Shown one piece after another: positions 26,034 through 37,789 of a stretch of DNA of 64,000 nt. The stretch comes from Taeniopygia guttata (taxonomy: Eukaryota > Chordata > Aves > Passeriformes > Estrildidae): assembly GCF_048771995.1 (NCBI RefSeq), contig NC_133063.1:68949514-69013513 (forward strand), given 5' to 3'. Numbering within the stretch: position 1 is the first letter of the stretch; each line of letters starts with the position of its first letter. The notes under the pieces are model-generated. The model worked only from the letters and a program-made list of their open reading frames with translations, had not been told where the DNA came from and searched no databases. Made by a program: the position numbers and the translations under genes.

Positions 26034-26549
26034 CTGACAGTAGGAAAGCATAATTTAAAAACAATTCCCTGCAGAAGGAGTGCAATAAGAAAAAAAACCT
26101 GCTACTCTATGTATGCATTGGTGGAGGTATTGAATAAACAAAACCCCACTTCACAATACAAAGAAAATATAGCTTGCGCAAAAAGAAACTGCAACATTAA
26201 TTATGAATAAAAGAAAAAATTACACAGAGAAAGCAGAGGAAAAACAGGGGTTTGATATGATCAATAGCACGAGAGTATCGTTAAAAGATATAGCAAGTTC
26301 AAGAAAACCTGCAACATTTAGTCATTTAGTAGTCAAATCAAATCAGAACAAGGCCCCTGTAAGCGAAAGGGGGAAATCGCCCTGCTCTTGCTGTCCTACA
26401 GGATCCGTCTCCGGCTGCATCTTTCCTCCCAACCCTACGGCTTTTTTCAGGTTTAAATCCATTAACCTTTGACTGCGGCCGCAGCGCGTTCCCCGATTTC
26501 TCCATCTCCCGACCCGTACAAACGAGATCCAACTCAGACGCACACCCAC

Positions 26550-26602
26550 CGCATCCCAGCGATTGTCCTGGAGGTCCCGCAGCGTGCCTGCGTCCCCGGC
26601 AT
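26550..26602 (-). CDS. Speculative first coding exon of the minus-strand gene
   Basis: A minus-strand ATG opens MPGTQARCGTSRTIAGM and leaves two bases at a possible donor (GGATGCG/GTGGGT). The leftover phase is what the exon at 25991-26033 requires. Start context is mediocre (G at -3, C at +4), and GC-rich DNA yields many such ORFs. This is only the option that satisfies the phase. Confidence 0.22.
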
Positions 26603-27358
26603 CGCCCAGCCTCTCCTGCTGCCCGGCCCGCACGGCGGCCGGCCCCGCTCCCCGCCCGACCCCCGCCTGTGCCCGCCGCCCCGCTCCCCCCGGCGCACGG
26701 CGCTCCGGGCGGGCCGCGGGGGCCGGCGGGGAGCCCCGCGTCCCCTCGCCGCCCCCCGAGCCCGGGCGCAGCCCGAGGGCGCAGCCCGGGTCCGGATGCC
26801 TCGCGGAGAAAGAGGAGGGAAGGCCGGGGTGCGCCCGCCGAGCGCATTCACCTCTGCCGGGGCGGGCTGCGGCGGCGCTCCCGCTGTCGCTGCTGCTGCT
26901 GGCGGCGGCTGCGGTTGTTGTTGTTGTGGTGGTGGTGGGTGACGGTGAGGCAGGGGGTGCGGAGCAGCGGCAGGAGGAGGAGGAGCAGGAGCGGGAGCGG
27001 AGCGGCTGTTGTTGATGGGTAACAGTCGCCAGGACTACGGTGACTATGGCGCTCGACTCACAAGGCAACGGTTGCTATAACTCACAAAAGGAGAGCGGGA
27101 GCGGGAGGGAGGGACCGACGAGCGGACGGAGGGAGGCGGGGGCGGCGGCGCGGCCGAGCGCCCCGGAAGGGGCGGGGCCTGCGGTAACGGCGGGCGCGCG
27201 CCGGCTGCCCGGCCCGGCGGGCTGGGCGCGCGCCCGCCCGGTTCTCCGCCCGCGCGGGGGGGGCGCGGCGCGCGCGGCGGGCCCGGCGCGGAGCGGGGCG
27301 CGCGGCGGCAGCGCGAGGCCCCGCGGGGGGGTGCGGCCGAGCGGCGGCCTCTGACGCC

Positions 27359-27366
27359 ACTTCCGG
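27359..27366 (+). promoter_or_regulatory. ETS-family binding motif (ACTTCCGG)
   Basis: A perfect ACTTCCGG octamer near the middle of the CpG island. Such motifs (GABPA/ELK type) commonly lie close to transcription starts of TATA-less promoters. Binding is not shown. Confidence 0.55.
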
Positions 27367-27414
27367 CTGGAGGCCGGGCAGGAGCGGCTCGGCGGCCGCC
27401 GTCCCTCCCGCCTC

Positions 27415-27425
27415 AAGATGGCGGC
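27415..27425 (+). promoter_or_regulatory. YY1 motif (AAGATGGCGGC)
   Basis: An exact match to the long YY1 consensus, which is typically found just downstream of the transcription start and often contains the start ATG. Its orientation suggests plus-strand transcription starting near 27.36-27.41 kb. Confidence 0.6.
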
Positions 27426-27744
27426 GGGCGCGCCGCTCCCCCACCGCCCCTTGCCCGCGCTGCCATTTTCGACAGGGGGAGGAAGAGGAGGAGGAGGAGT
27501 AGGAGTGGGTCGCCGGCGACAAGCGGCGATGGAAGGGGAAGAGCTGCCGCCACCATGCCCGTCGTCTTTCCTGTCCCGCCGACTCCCCGGTGGCCCCGCG
27601 TCAGCCCTGCCGGCCCTGGACTTGTGCGGGGGCCGAGCCGAGGCCCGTAGTCCTCGGTGGCTGCTCGCAGCCCACGTGGCCCGGGCCGTTGTCCCAGCTG
27701 GCACACCGACCCACGGAACCTATTGGGTTGGAAAAGATCTCTGA
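27418..27744 (+). CDS. ATG-initiated 108-codon ORF in the CpG island, doubtful protein
   Basis: Starts with ATGG inside the YY1 motif, with A at -3, and is Gly/Pro/Arg/Ala-rich. A second ATG (27529) lies in frame, and a perfect GCCGCCACCATG context at 27556 opens a different short frame. The ORF ends inside CR1-derived sequence, so its C-terminus cannot be conserved. No donor is convincing. It may be the 5' part of a plus-strand noncoding RNA or of a gene whose other exons I could not find. Confidence 0.2.
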   Translation: MAAGAPLPHRPLPALPFSTGGGRGGGGVGVGRRRQAAMEGEELPPPCPSSFLSRRLPGGPASALPALDLCGGRAEARSPRWLLAAHVARAVVPAGTPTHGTYWVGKDL

Positions 27745-27890
27745 GATGGCCGGTTTAAATCTGTGACGAAACACGACTGTCATCTAGACGTGGCACTGGT
27801 GCCATGTCCAGTCTTTCCTTAAACACTTCAAGGGAGGTTACCACTAAGTGTAATAGCCTGTCAGAGTGCTCTCCTGATAGGCGGTGTCTG
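27715..27890 (-). repeat. CR1 LINE 3' fragment, minus orientation
   Basis: Begins with antisense CR1 tail text (CTATTGGGTTGGAAAAGATCTC) and continues with CCTTAAACACTTCAAGGG and ACCACTAAGTGTAATAGCCTGTC-like strings that match the CR1 3' region. It abuts a second fragment in the same orientation. Confidence 0.65.
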
Positions 27891-27894
27891 CTCC

Positions 27895-28200
27895 TTCCAG
27901 GTGTATACAGAGTAGAGGGTTGGAAGGGACCTTTGGAGATGATCTAGTCCAGCCCTCACCCCATGCCAAGGCAGGGTCACCGAGAGCAGGTTACACAGGA
28001 ATGTGGCCACTGGGTTTTGAATGTCTTCAGAGAAGGGAAATCAGGACCTCGATGAGCAGCCTGTCCCAGGTCCTCTGCCAACCTCAAAAAGTTCCTCCTG
28101 TGGGTATGTAGAAGTTGAGGCAACATACAGTGCCCCTGCATCTACTGGCGGCTACTGTGTCTTCCAGTAGTCCCTGTGCATCCCCATCTGCAGCCCTTTA
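27895..28200 (-). repeat. Second CR1 LINE 3' fragment, minus orientation
   Basis: Starts again with GGGTTGGAAGGGACCTTTGG and GATGATCTAGTCCAGCC, so it is a separate insertion from a different CR1 subfamily rather than a continuation of the preceding piece. The body (GAGCAGCCTGTCCCAGGTCCTC) is decayed. Confidence 0.65.
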
Positions 28201-31200
28201 TTAACCCGAAAAGCATCTCTGAAACTTTATACACAGTTACAGCAGTCGGTGTAGCCAGTGAGGCTTGGCTATAATCCATGTAAACTGTGGAGTTCATTCT
28301 TCACCTGTGTACTGGTCTGTGTCCTCACATGTTCAACAACCCATGGTTTACCAGTCACATCGTTCTCATACCTCCTGCTAAAAGCACCTGGTGTTTGTGT
28401 GGGATGGTCTACAACCAATTCTACTCCCCCTGTCCCTACAGAAAAAAATTGAAATTGCTCTTAGATTAGTAGATTTACTGATTTTCAGGACCCTGTGTAA
28501 CCATCTTAAACTGTAGCAACTATTTACTAAAAAATACTGGGAAATAGGGTTAAGTATATACAAACAAGATCTTGATTGACAGAGATTTAAGTCTATAACA
28601 GAACAATCTTGAATTAATAAAACTATTTAAAGCCCTTCAGCTGAGGCTATGTCTTGATATTTCTGCTGTGGAACCTAATTTTTGTGAGATGCTAAACTAG
28701 AAACTTCAGCTGAGATCTTCAACCTCTTGGATGTCTGGGTGTTTTAAGAGCTCACACGACTAACCTTTTCAAAAACATGAAAATAGCACACAACTGTAAG
28801 CAATATAATTAAATAAAAATAGATAGCAATGCATTCAATTAAAGGTAAAAGATATTTTGATAAGTGTATTTCATTCTATCTGGCAAATACGGGTACATTA
28901 ATTTAGCTTGTACATGGACAGATTTTATGATTTGTTTTATACAATTTTAAATTTCATATGAACAAGGTGAAAACCAAATAGAGGTGTCAGATACTGAGTA
29001 GTTTTACCAGAAAATTGTTGCCAGAGTGATGTGACCTAATTCCATGGTAAAGCTTTAGCAACATTCATGTAATCTATGTTGCTAAAGAAAGCATTGATCT
29101 TAATGATTTTAATTCTGGATATTTTCTGTTGTGTCAATTGTCACTCACATTGTTATGTGCTTGGCAACCTTAGTAGAGTGAGCTGTAGTGAATGCAGTAA
29201 AGTTGGAGGATAAAAGCACTGGGCTGTTGGATTTCTTCCTGAAATCATGGTACTTTATGTGTCTCTCTGTGTGGAAAGAACAAATCGAGGCCTTGGCAGA
29301 AATTTGAAATACAAATATCACTATACATCTTCCCAAGCCAGTATATTTGGGAATATTTGAATCTATAGCAACAGTTCAGTCTGTAAGAAAATGATCCATT
29401 TCTTTGTTAAAGGGAAGTGACTACTTTTGTTACAGGAAGATTATTTAATCACTTCAATATTTTTTATGCTTCTATCTATGAAGTTAATTTGCAGAAGTGC
29501 CCACTTAGATCAGTCAGGACCTAATGTAAATTTGTATCCCAACATTTTATCAACTGATCTTTATCAAAGAATGGATGTTTCATCTTTATTTATGATGAAG
29601 TCTTTTTTTTTTTTTTTAACTTATTCAACAGTTACTCGCTGCAAGACAATCACTAAAACATTCAGTCCCTTCATAGAATTTTTGTAACTAATGACAGTAT
29701 TAAACAATCTGCCAAATTTAAATATGAAAGCAGTGTTGATTAAAGTGGTTGGGTTGCTAAAAGCCTTGGGTTTTTTGTTTGGATGCAGAATATGCTGCAT
29801 ATCTCAAAGTAATTTTATACCTTACTATGTGGATGAGGAATAATCAGAATGTAATCAATGTTTTTTACTAAAAGATGGTTGGACAGAAGTTGCTCATGTA
29901 CTTTGAAAATTATCACTTTTTGTTGCCAGATTCAAAATTTCAACACCTCTGAAAAAAATAACTGGTGTGATATGCAGGAATTTCTACTGCAATGTTGAGA
30001 ATGGTAATGGGAGACTATTCTTATGAATTTTTTTTTTATACTAGATTTATAATACTTTAAGTTTTTTATTTTCAACAGATTTACATTTCTATCCCTCAGA
30101 ACTTTTCCAAAATACAGAACCTTACACGTTTGGATTCTTTTTATGAAATCATAATTAGCTTTCTAGTAATTTCATATGACATTTCCCATTTTTTATTTAA
30201 GTCCATTTCATAGGTTGTTTGCATTTCCAAATGGTTTTCAGATACATTCTGCCATTTGTTGCATATCTGAAACGTACCATAAGTCATTCCTGTCAGCCAT
30301 GTTGTGCAGAACACAGTAGCTAGCTATCTTATGAAGCAATACAAAGACAATCCAGAATACTAAAGTAAAGTGTGTAAGACCAATCAAACTGATTCAAACC
30401 ATGGGCATACTTACTGGTCCACATAGTGTAAGTTGATGCCTCGACAAGTGCAATAAGAAGCATAAGCACGTTTTACTTGTTTAACTTTGCCAACCTATGG
30501 CTATTTTCAGTGATTTTCTAAACTCTGCATAATTAATCTTTTTTTACCTACCTCAGAGAATATTTTCCAAGAACTTTGCTAGTCACCCCTTTAAACTTAT
30601 GTATAAACTTTGCATTTGCAAAATCTTTCATCAAGAAAAGCCAATTGTCTGGAAGTTGTTATAGGAGGAAACAAGCCCTTTTGCTTTCTTGGAAGTCTAG
30701 TCACATTGATTTCTGTGATTTTAATTCTCAAGACTGCTCATGATGTGGGGAAAAAGTCAAAGGAGGTATGTATAGATGCCAATGTTAAAGGATAGGCAAC
30801 TTAGGCAGATCTAGACACTGCAATGTCCAGTTGCTTGCTAGGCATGATTCTTTTGAATACTGTCTAAATATTCAGAAGACTAAACAATTCTACCTAAGTA
30901 AGTTAGTTACTTGGTTATTACTTACCTTTTGGGTAAATGTAGGACATACAACAATCTTACTCTTCTATTATCTTTGTAACCATAACAAGTCATTCACTTG
31001 TCTCTTGACTATTTTCTGCTTATCCCCTTATGGAGTGAATATTCCCTCTTACTTGGTGATCTGCATACCTTTACTCTAGCTATATGTGGTACATATTCTC
31101 CAAATGCCTACTAATATTTTGGGATTTGTACATGGATAATTGAAGGTGTTTTGGTCCATAAGGTCAGTCCCTTGGAGTTTGCAGGAATAGTATATGGGGT

Positions 31201-31234
31201 TTTTTTATGTTGACTTTTCCCCTTCAGTTAGAAT
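28201..31234. other. AT-rich sequence, no gene or repeat recognised
   Basis: Short ORFs only. A T13-14 run lies near 29605. Nothing else is supported. Confidence 0.4.
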
Positions 31235-31850
31235 CCTGCAATGTCACAGAATCGCAGTCCTAAAATATTTTGGGTTGGAATGGACTTTCATAAAGGTCAT
31301 CCAGTCCAATGCCCCTGCAGTGAGCAGGGACATCTCCTATTAGATCAAGTTGCTTGGATCTGTATCCAACATGACCTTGAATGGTTCCAGGGGCATCTGC
31401 CAGCTCCCAGGGAAACCTTTGGCAGTGTTTACCACCCCCATTGTAAAATATTTATTCCAAATATCTAGTCTATACACCCTTCTTAAGCTGAAAACCATTA
31501 CCCCTGTCCTATCGCTACAGTCCCTACTAAAAGGTCTGTGTTAATCTTTCTTGTAAGGGCACAATAAGATTTCCCAAGAGCCATCCGGCTCTAGGCTGTT
31601 CAACCCCAAACCTCGCAGCCTTTCATTGTAGCAGAGGTACTCCAGCCCTAAGGCTTGTGGCTCTCCTCTGAACCTCCTCCAATAGGTCCATGTCTTTCCT
31701 GTACCAAGGATTCCAGAGCTGGATGCAGTGCTTCAGGTCGAGTCTCACTAGAGCAGAGTAAAGAGGACAGTCACCTCCCTTGATCATTCAGGTACACAGG
31801 GGTTTCTCAGTCAATCTGTACCACATAGTTGAGGAACTTAGACTCCTTTT
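31235..31850 (-). repeat. CR1 LINE copy, minus orientation
   Basis: Opens with CACAGAATCGCAG and TTTTGGGTTGGAATGGAC, the antisense CR1 tail. It continues through AGGTCATCCAGTCCAATGCC and AACCTCCTCCAATAGGTCCATGTC to the ATTCCAGAGCTGGATGCAGT region. 5'-truncated and moderately diverged. Confidence 0.8.
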
Positions 31851-32764
31851 TCTTTGCTGACTCAAATGCCTGTGCAGTCTGCATGTTTGACCTTGGGGAT
31901 GGGAACAGATGGCCTCACTGCTTTGCTGGGCAGGAGACTCGGTACACTTTAGGGTTACCTAGGCACTCTGTTCTACTGCTATGCTGCTCTGCAAGTCCTC
32001 GGTTTTGATGAGGATAAATTGATATGTCTTCTACATAGAAAATACTTGATTTTCTTAAATAATATGTTGTCCTTGCTGCTGGTCCTTTCATCAGTGGCTG
32101 ATGAGGCATCACTGTCAGACCATCAGTTTGGTGTCTTCCTTGTACTATGAACACTCTATCCGCACGGTTTTATGAGAAGTGCACTTTCCTGGAATCCCTG
32201 TAGGTTTCTCTGTGGCCCACTGTTGATAATTCCGATATAAAAGTCATGGGCAATACCATCATTTGCTGGAATGAGGAAGGGACAAGATTACAGAACTGAT
32301 CATAAAGGCTCATAAAGAGCATGTGTAAAACTGGTGACACCTAGCCTTTTATGTGCATGAAAAGCATTGCAGTGTATGGCATAAGCTGTACATATTGAGA
32401 ACTTTCTGCTTCACGCTCCGTGCTTGCTATACGCTGGTGGACTTAAGTGGGTGCCAGCTAAACACTGAGAAGAGGCTCTTGCATCTGCATCAGCAAATAA
32501 AACATGTTATGTGAACTCATGGAATACACCTTCCACGGGTTACATTGGAAAGTGTTTTAAAAAGCTCTATGAAGTTTGTATGTGCAAAAATGGCATAATG
32601 AAGGAAATCAAAGCACGATAACTGAGTGTAATAGATTTGCCTTGAAAGTGTATGAGCTTTAGTATGAACTAAAATGCTATTGTACCACATCCATGGATAA
32701 TTCAGAAGCTTGACACCTTAATCAATATTTTCAGTATAATTAGTAACTTAGAGATAAAAATGGA
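31851..32764. other. No gene called; one unexplained minus-strand ORF
   Basis: A 79-codon minus-strand ORF at 31915-32154 has even composition (for example KGPAARTTYYLRKSSIFYVE) and less AT than its surroundings, but no ATG context, partner exon or family I recognise. The rest is AT-rich. Confidence 0.3.
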
Positions 32765-34613
32765 GGGTTTATGACCTTTGGAAGAGGAAGGAGGTAACTC
32801 AGGAAGAGTACAAAGATGTCATTAGCATATGTAGAGAGAAAATTAGAAAGGCGAAAGCTCAACTAGAAGTCAATCTGGCCACTGCTGTGAAAGATGATAA
32901 AAAGTGGTTTTATAAATACCTCAACAAAAGGAAGGCCAAGGAAAATCTCCGTCCTTTACTGGGCATGGAAAACATTGTCACCAAGGAAAAAGCTGAGGTC
33001 CTTAATATCTTCTTTGCCTCAGTCTTTAACAGTAAGACTTGTCCTCAGGGCAACCAGCCCCCTAGCTGGGGTACAGGGAGCAGAATAGATCTTCTGCAAT
33101 ACACAATGAAGTACCGAGCCATTTAGGGACTCAGAATTCTATGGGGTTGGACGGAATCCATTCAAGGGTACTGAGGGAGCTGGCAGAAGCTTTCACCAAG
33201 AAAATCTCCATCATTAGTCCTGGCTAATGGAGAAGGTCTCAGACCTGAGGGTGGGTCAATATAATGCTCATCCACAAAAAAGGTCAGAAGGAGGATCTGG
33301 GATACTACAGGCTGGTAAGTCTGACCTCACTGCTGGGGAGGGTTATGGAACAGATTATCTTGATTTTGATCACTCAGCACATACAGGACAACTAGGGGAT
33401 CAGGCCCAGCCAACAGGGATTTAGGAAAGGCATGTCCTACTTGGTCAACACAATCCCCTTTTATGACCAAGTGATCTGCCTAATGGATGACAGAAGAGCT
33501 GTGGATATTGTCTACCTGAACTTCAGCAAAGCTTTCAATATTGTCACCCATGGTATTTTTCTGTAAAAGCTGGCAGCCTGTGTCTTGGACTGGTACACTG
33601 TTTACTGGGTTAAAATCTGGCTGGGTGGCCAGGCCCAGAGCATGGTGGTGCAAGGAGTTGCATCCAGCTGGTGGCCAGTCACAAGAGGTGTTCCCCAGGG
33701 GTCAGTACTAGATCCAGTTCTGTGTAGTATCTTCATTAGTGACCTGTACAAGGGTGTCAAGTGTACCCTTGCAAAGTTTGTGGACAACGCCAGGCTGGGT
33801 AGGAGCGCTGATCTGCTGGAGAGTGGAAAGATATTTCAGAGGGATCTGGACAGGCTGGATCATTGGCCAAGGTTTCAATGTCCTGCCCTTGGGTCACAGC
33901 AGCCCCAGGCAGTGCCACAGGCTGGGGCAGAGTGGCTGCAGAGCTGCCCACAGGAAAAGGCCCTGGGGGTGCTGGTGACAGCAGCTGAGCATGAGCCAGC
34001 AGTGCCCAGGGGGCCAAGAGGGCCAATGGCACCTGGCCTGTGCCAGCAACAGCGTGGCCAGCAGGAGCAGGGCAGGGATTGTCCCCTGTACTCAGCACTG
34101 GTGAGGCCACACCTGAAATCCTGTGTTCAGTTTTGAGCCCCTCACTCCAAGACAGACATTGAGGTTCTGAAGCATGTCTAGAGAAGGACAATGGAGCTGG
34201 GGAAGTGTCTGGAGCACAAATCCTATGAGGAGCAGCTGATGCAGCTGGGGTTGTTAGGCTGGAGAAAAGGAGGCTCAAGGGAGACCTGATCACTTTCTAC
34301 AGCTGCCTGACAGGAGGGTACAGCCAGGTGGGGTTTGGCCTCTTCCCCCAGACAACAACTGACTGGACAAGAGGAAATGGCCTCAAGCTGTGCCAGGGGA
34401 GATTCAGGCTGGACATCAGGAGGACTTCCTTCATGGAAAGGGTTGGTAAGCATTGGGATGTGCTGCCCAGGGACTTGGTGAAGTCACCACTCCTAGAGGA
34501 TTTCAATAAATTTATTGATGTGGCACTAAGTTCTATGGTTGAGTTGACAAGGTGGTAGTAGGTCAAAGGTTGGACTCAACGATCTTAGAAGTCTTTTCCA
34601 ACCTAGTGATTCT
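32765..34613 (+). mobile_element. CR1 LINE, 5'-truncated, plus orientation, with reverse transcriptase remnant
   Basis: Begins in the linker between endonuclease and reverse transcriptase, in a lysine-rich segment containing KWFYKYLNKRKAKENLRPLL. It runs through the RT fingers and palm and the C-terminal region to a 3' end reading CCAACCTAGTGATTCTGTGG. ORF2 is interrupted by stops and frameshifts. The palm keeps [10 protein letters not shown], but the FADD catalytic box has become FVDN, so the enzyme is dead. A 187-bp stretch at 33908-34094 is nearly identical to the copy at 42005-42191. Confidence 0.92.
33585..34136 (+). pseudogene. CR1 ORF2 reverse-transcriptase fragment (inactive)
   Basis: The longest open piece of this copy's ORF2 covers the RT palm ([19 protein letters not shown]) and the downstream region ending VRPHLKSCVQF. 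Family knowledge: CR1 ORF2 supplies endonuclease and RT for target-primed reverse transcription. The second Asp of the catalytic pair is replaced by Asn in KFVDNARLG, and the frame is broken on both sides. Confidence 0.85.
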
Positions 34614-37179
34614 GTGGTCATGTAATTTAAAGTTGCTTAGAGTTTGGCTGCACTGTGTTTTTAATAAACAGGTATCAGTATCATACACAGAAGTGTCAAT
34701 AATTATTTTTGAAATTGTATTGAGTTATGTTCCTAGAGCACTTTTACCTGTTATAATGAGTAAAAATAACCCAGGTGCAGCATAAGACATTTGTTGTTCT
34801 TCAGTATCTGATATTAAAAATGTGAAATACTTTTAGTAGGCATATATTATGCCACATTGTATCTGAAATAAAGAAATACAGATTTGTTTGGTTGCCATGC
34901 AAAATCTGATATTATAGAAGTCACTGAGAATCTGTATTTATTTTCAGAAAATTACAAAAATTTTCAGCCCTAATCCTGAAAGAAATTCCTTTGATTATAG
35001 AATTCAGGGGTTTTAATTGTTTAACCAGAGCTGGGATAGTCATTTAAACAATTGCTGCAAAAGTAATTTTGCTCCAAATTTTTAATGTCAGGGAATAGTG
35101 CCAAAATGATGACTATTGTAGGTGTGGCGATGTCTGAAACTCCTGAGTCTAAGCAGTGCTGTTTGTACAGACACCAGAGAAGTGTTCAGCTGTCTGTCTG
35201 GCCATAGATGAGGCTTTAAAACTTCTTCTTTATGCTCAAATACAATGGCAGAAAAGTCTTTGGATGGGTGGATGGATTTATCGTCTTGATCTATTCTGAT
35301 TAAATCAATCCACTCCAGATGGTGACAAAGGATAAAGTAATTAATTGCCACTTTCTGTACACTGGTATCCAGCAGAGTTAGTACAAGTTCTTGGCTTCAT
35401 CACAGTGTGGCTGGACTTCATAACTCCTGTGAACAACAAGTGAGAATTGTCCTTTCCAGAAAAAGAACTTTCAGACTACCTGAAGCAGTAAATGAATGCA
35501 GCACACAGTACTGTTTGTGAGAACTCTACTGCCTACTCCATGAGTGGGTGCTACTGCAGATGAAACTTAAGAATCTAGTAGAGACTTTCTCTAATACAAA
35601 TATCCACCCGGAAGAACATATGCCTAGAAGATCTTAATTTAAATTCAGCATACAATTATAAACCAAACCATCCACTTATATACACAGATTTATTTGGCTT
35701 CTTTGCCAAAGTTAAATGGGGATACTTCATCACTGGCTGGGCTAGAGTAGACCAATCTAGGGTCTTCTAGTAAGCTTCACATCTGTAACAATAGCCCTTG
35801 TTTGTGTTATAAGGATTTGTATGTTGATTCAGTGAACCAAACACATACAATGTAATGAAAATGCAGTGAGAGTTGTGGTATACAGTCAAGGCCATTATAG
35901 CCTTCTTTTGGTATAATTATGTGCAGTTTTCCACTACAGTTTTTTACCCATTACAGTGAGCCTGGTGAAACAATTTATTCAAGCCTCTTCTGTATATTTT
36001 AATTTATTTCCTAATTTGTACAATCAAATCTGTCAAATTCAAAATCTGTTGCATACTAAAGCTTAAAATCTGTTGCTATTTTGAGATTTAATTATTTTAT
36101 TTTTGGTAGCATCTGAAATTAAAATAATGTAAAAGGACTCAAAAATGTATGTCCCATTCCACATCAGCAGAGTCCCATTTACTTGACTGCAGCTTTGTGG
36201 GGTTCTCCAGCTCATTTTCAGAATCTGTGATACTTCTCCTGGAAGCTGATCTTGCAACAGAACAAGGCTGTCTGTGTGCATGAGTGGTGGTGTAGAGCTG
36301 TGAAATGGAGACAGACAGGTCTGTCACAGCAACAGTGGTCAAGCAGTGTGGGCTGCAAGTGCCCAAAAGGCTGCCTCAGAAGGCTGATGGGGGTCTTGGG
36401 CTGTGCAACCACAACAAGCCTCATGCTTGTTTAAAGGGGCAGCAGGCAGGAAGAGCAGAAGTACTGTCTGCGAGAGCTTGATAATCAGGGCAGATGCGAC
36501 TGCTGCCAGGAAGCCTGCTCCATAGCCTGGGTTCTAACTCAAGGGGTGAAACAAGCTCTAGTTCTTTGAAGAACATAGATGTGAAATCCTTCCTTGCTGA
36601 GAGCATCACATGAGTTTCCTCAGCAAGCTCCCTGGGCTGTGCAGGACTACCTTATGCGTAACTGTGGGCCAGGCTAAGCAGGGACATCCTGTGCGTGCAG
36701 AGCTTTCTCACCAGGCTGCTGGTCATGGGATTGCCAGGCAGGAGCATGGCATGGCAGCACAGCAGGTAAGTCAACACAAGGGAGCCCAGAATATCAGGTG
36801 CACTGCAACAGCAACTAGGAAAGGCAAAGGCCAAGACTCAAGGCACAAGGGGAATGGTCAAGAAAAGGGGCACAGACTGCCATTAGAAGATAGGGGCAGA
36901 TATGGATTTTGGTTTCATCCCTCTTAAGGCTAAAACCTCTTTATTTCTTCAGGTGCTGTCTTGTTTTCTTAAAGCATGTGATATATAGAATTAAAGACTA
37001 TAAATCTACTCCATATGCCCTTGTACTTTCTAAATACAAATTCAGATCCTGTTCTTTCTTGTTGAGAGAATATTGACATTAGCACAGTGTGTCCAGTCTT
37101 TGTTCCTGTTACTGTGCTATCCTACCATTGGGTCTAAATGATGTTCTAGCTCCAGACCTGTAGAAGCATCAAAGCTAGC
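34614..37179. other. Intergenic sequence without a recognised gene
   Basis: AT-rich up to about 36.1 kb, then a GC-richer block (about 36180-36930) with several short overlapping ORFs on both strands. I recognise no family in that block and cannot say whether it is an old repeat. Confidence 0.35.
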
Positions 37180-37789
37180 ACCTCTGGAGCACACACAGTC
37201 CCACCCCTGCCCAGAAAAGAGCAGCCACAGCAGGTTGCTTAGAGCTCTGTGTCCAGCTAAGTTTGAGTATTTCTAGGGATGGAGACTTCACAACTTCTCT
37301 GAGCAGCCTGTTCACGACCACCCTCATTCAGCCTTCAATCAGTCACCCTCACTATAAAAACACTTTCCTCTTATTTTTGAAAGGAATTTTGAGTATTTTG
37401 ATATTTTGATTTTTGCTGTTTCTGCTGTCATTGGGGACCACTGAGAGGAGCCTGGTTCTGTCTTCACTCTGCTTATCAGATATTTATATATAGTGATAAG
37501 ATGTCTCTGAGATATCTCCACAGACAGCTCTCTCAGCCTTTCCCTCAGTGAAAGATGCTTCAATCTCTTTATCATTGTGACGCTTCGCTGGACTCACTCC
37601 AATATGTTCATGTCTCACTTGTGCTGGAGAGCTCAGGACTGTGCACAGCTCTCCAGGTATCTCTCATCAGGACTGAGCAAAAACTAAGGATGAAATCTCC
37701 CTGGCTGCTGGCAACACTCTTCCTGATGCAGACAAGGAGGCTGTTGGCCTCTGCTGTGAATGTATGTTGCTGGCTCATGGTCTACTCAT
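37180..37789 (-). repeat. Host CR1 LINE, 3' part, minus orientation (interrupted)
   Basis: Antisense CR1 3' half: GAGACTTCACAACTTCTCTG, CAGCCTTTCCCTCAGTGAAAG, CTGGACTCACTCCAATATG, and then the GTTGGCCTCTGCTG..TGCTGGCTCATGG segment. It stops at TACTCAT (37783-37789), where a plus-strand CR1 begins. Its continuation resumes at 39344 with the same TACTCAT, so both parts are one older copy split by an insertion. Confidence 0.8.

Larger units (their letters stand above)
26470..27720. promoter_or_regulatory. CpG island, promoter of the minus-strand gene and possibly bidirectional
   Basis: A sharp change from AT-rich DNA to very GC-rich, CpG-dense sequence with GGC/CAG/CAA-type short repeats. This is the usual signature of a vertebrate housekeeping promoter and first exon. 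It contains an ETS motif, a YY1 motif and no TATA box. The candidate exons to the left run away from it on the minus strand. On the right, an ATG-initiated plus-strand ORF begins at the YY1 motif. Minus-strand GC-rich ORFs start at non-ATG codons or have no homology I recognise, so I treat them as 5' UTR. Confidence 0.85.

Noticed and set aside
27061..27080. GGCAACGGTTGC palindrome in the CpG island as an RFX X-box
   Set aside because: The half-sites are in the reverse order to an X-box, so it is not a valid RFX site.
26338..27704. Several 100-240 codon ORFs in the CpG island, some with Thr, Ala or Pro runs
   Set aside because: Many start at non-ATG codons. The runs come from CAG/CAA/GCC-type repeats in a probable 5' UTR, and no family is recognisable.
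31915..32154. 79-codon minus-strand ORF with balanced composition
   Set aside because: Looks more coding-like than most, but no start context, acceptor or recognisable family; left as an unexplained ORF.
33757..34293. 178-codon minus-strand ORF
   Set aside because: Antisense shadow of the plus-strand CR1 reverse transcriptase.
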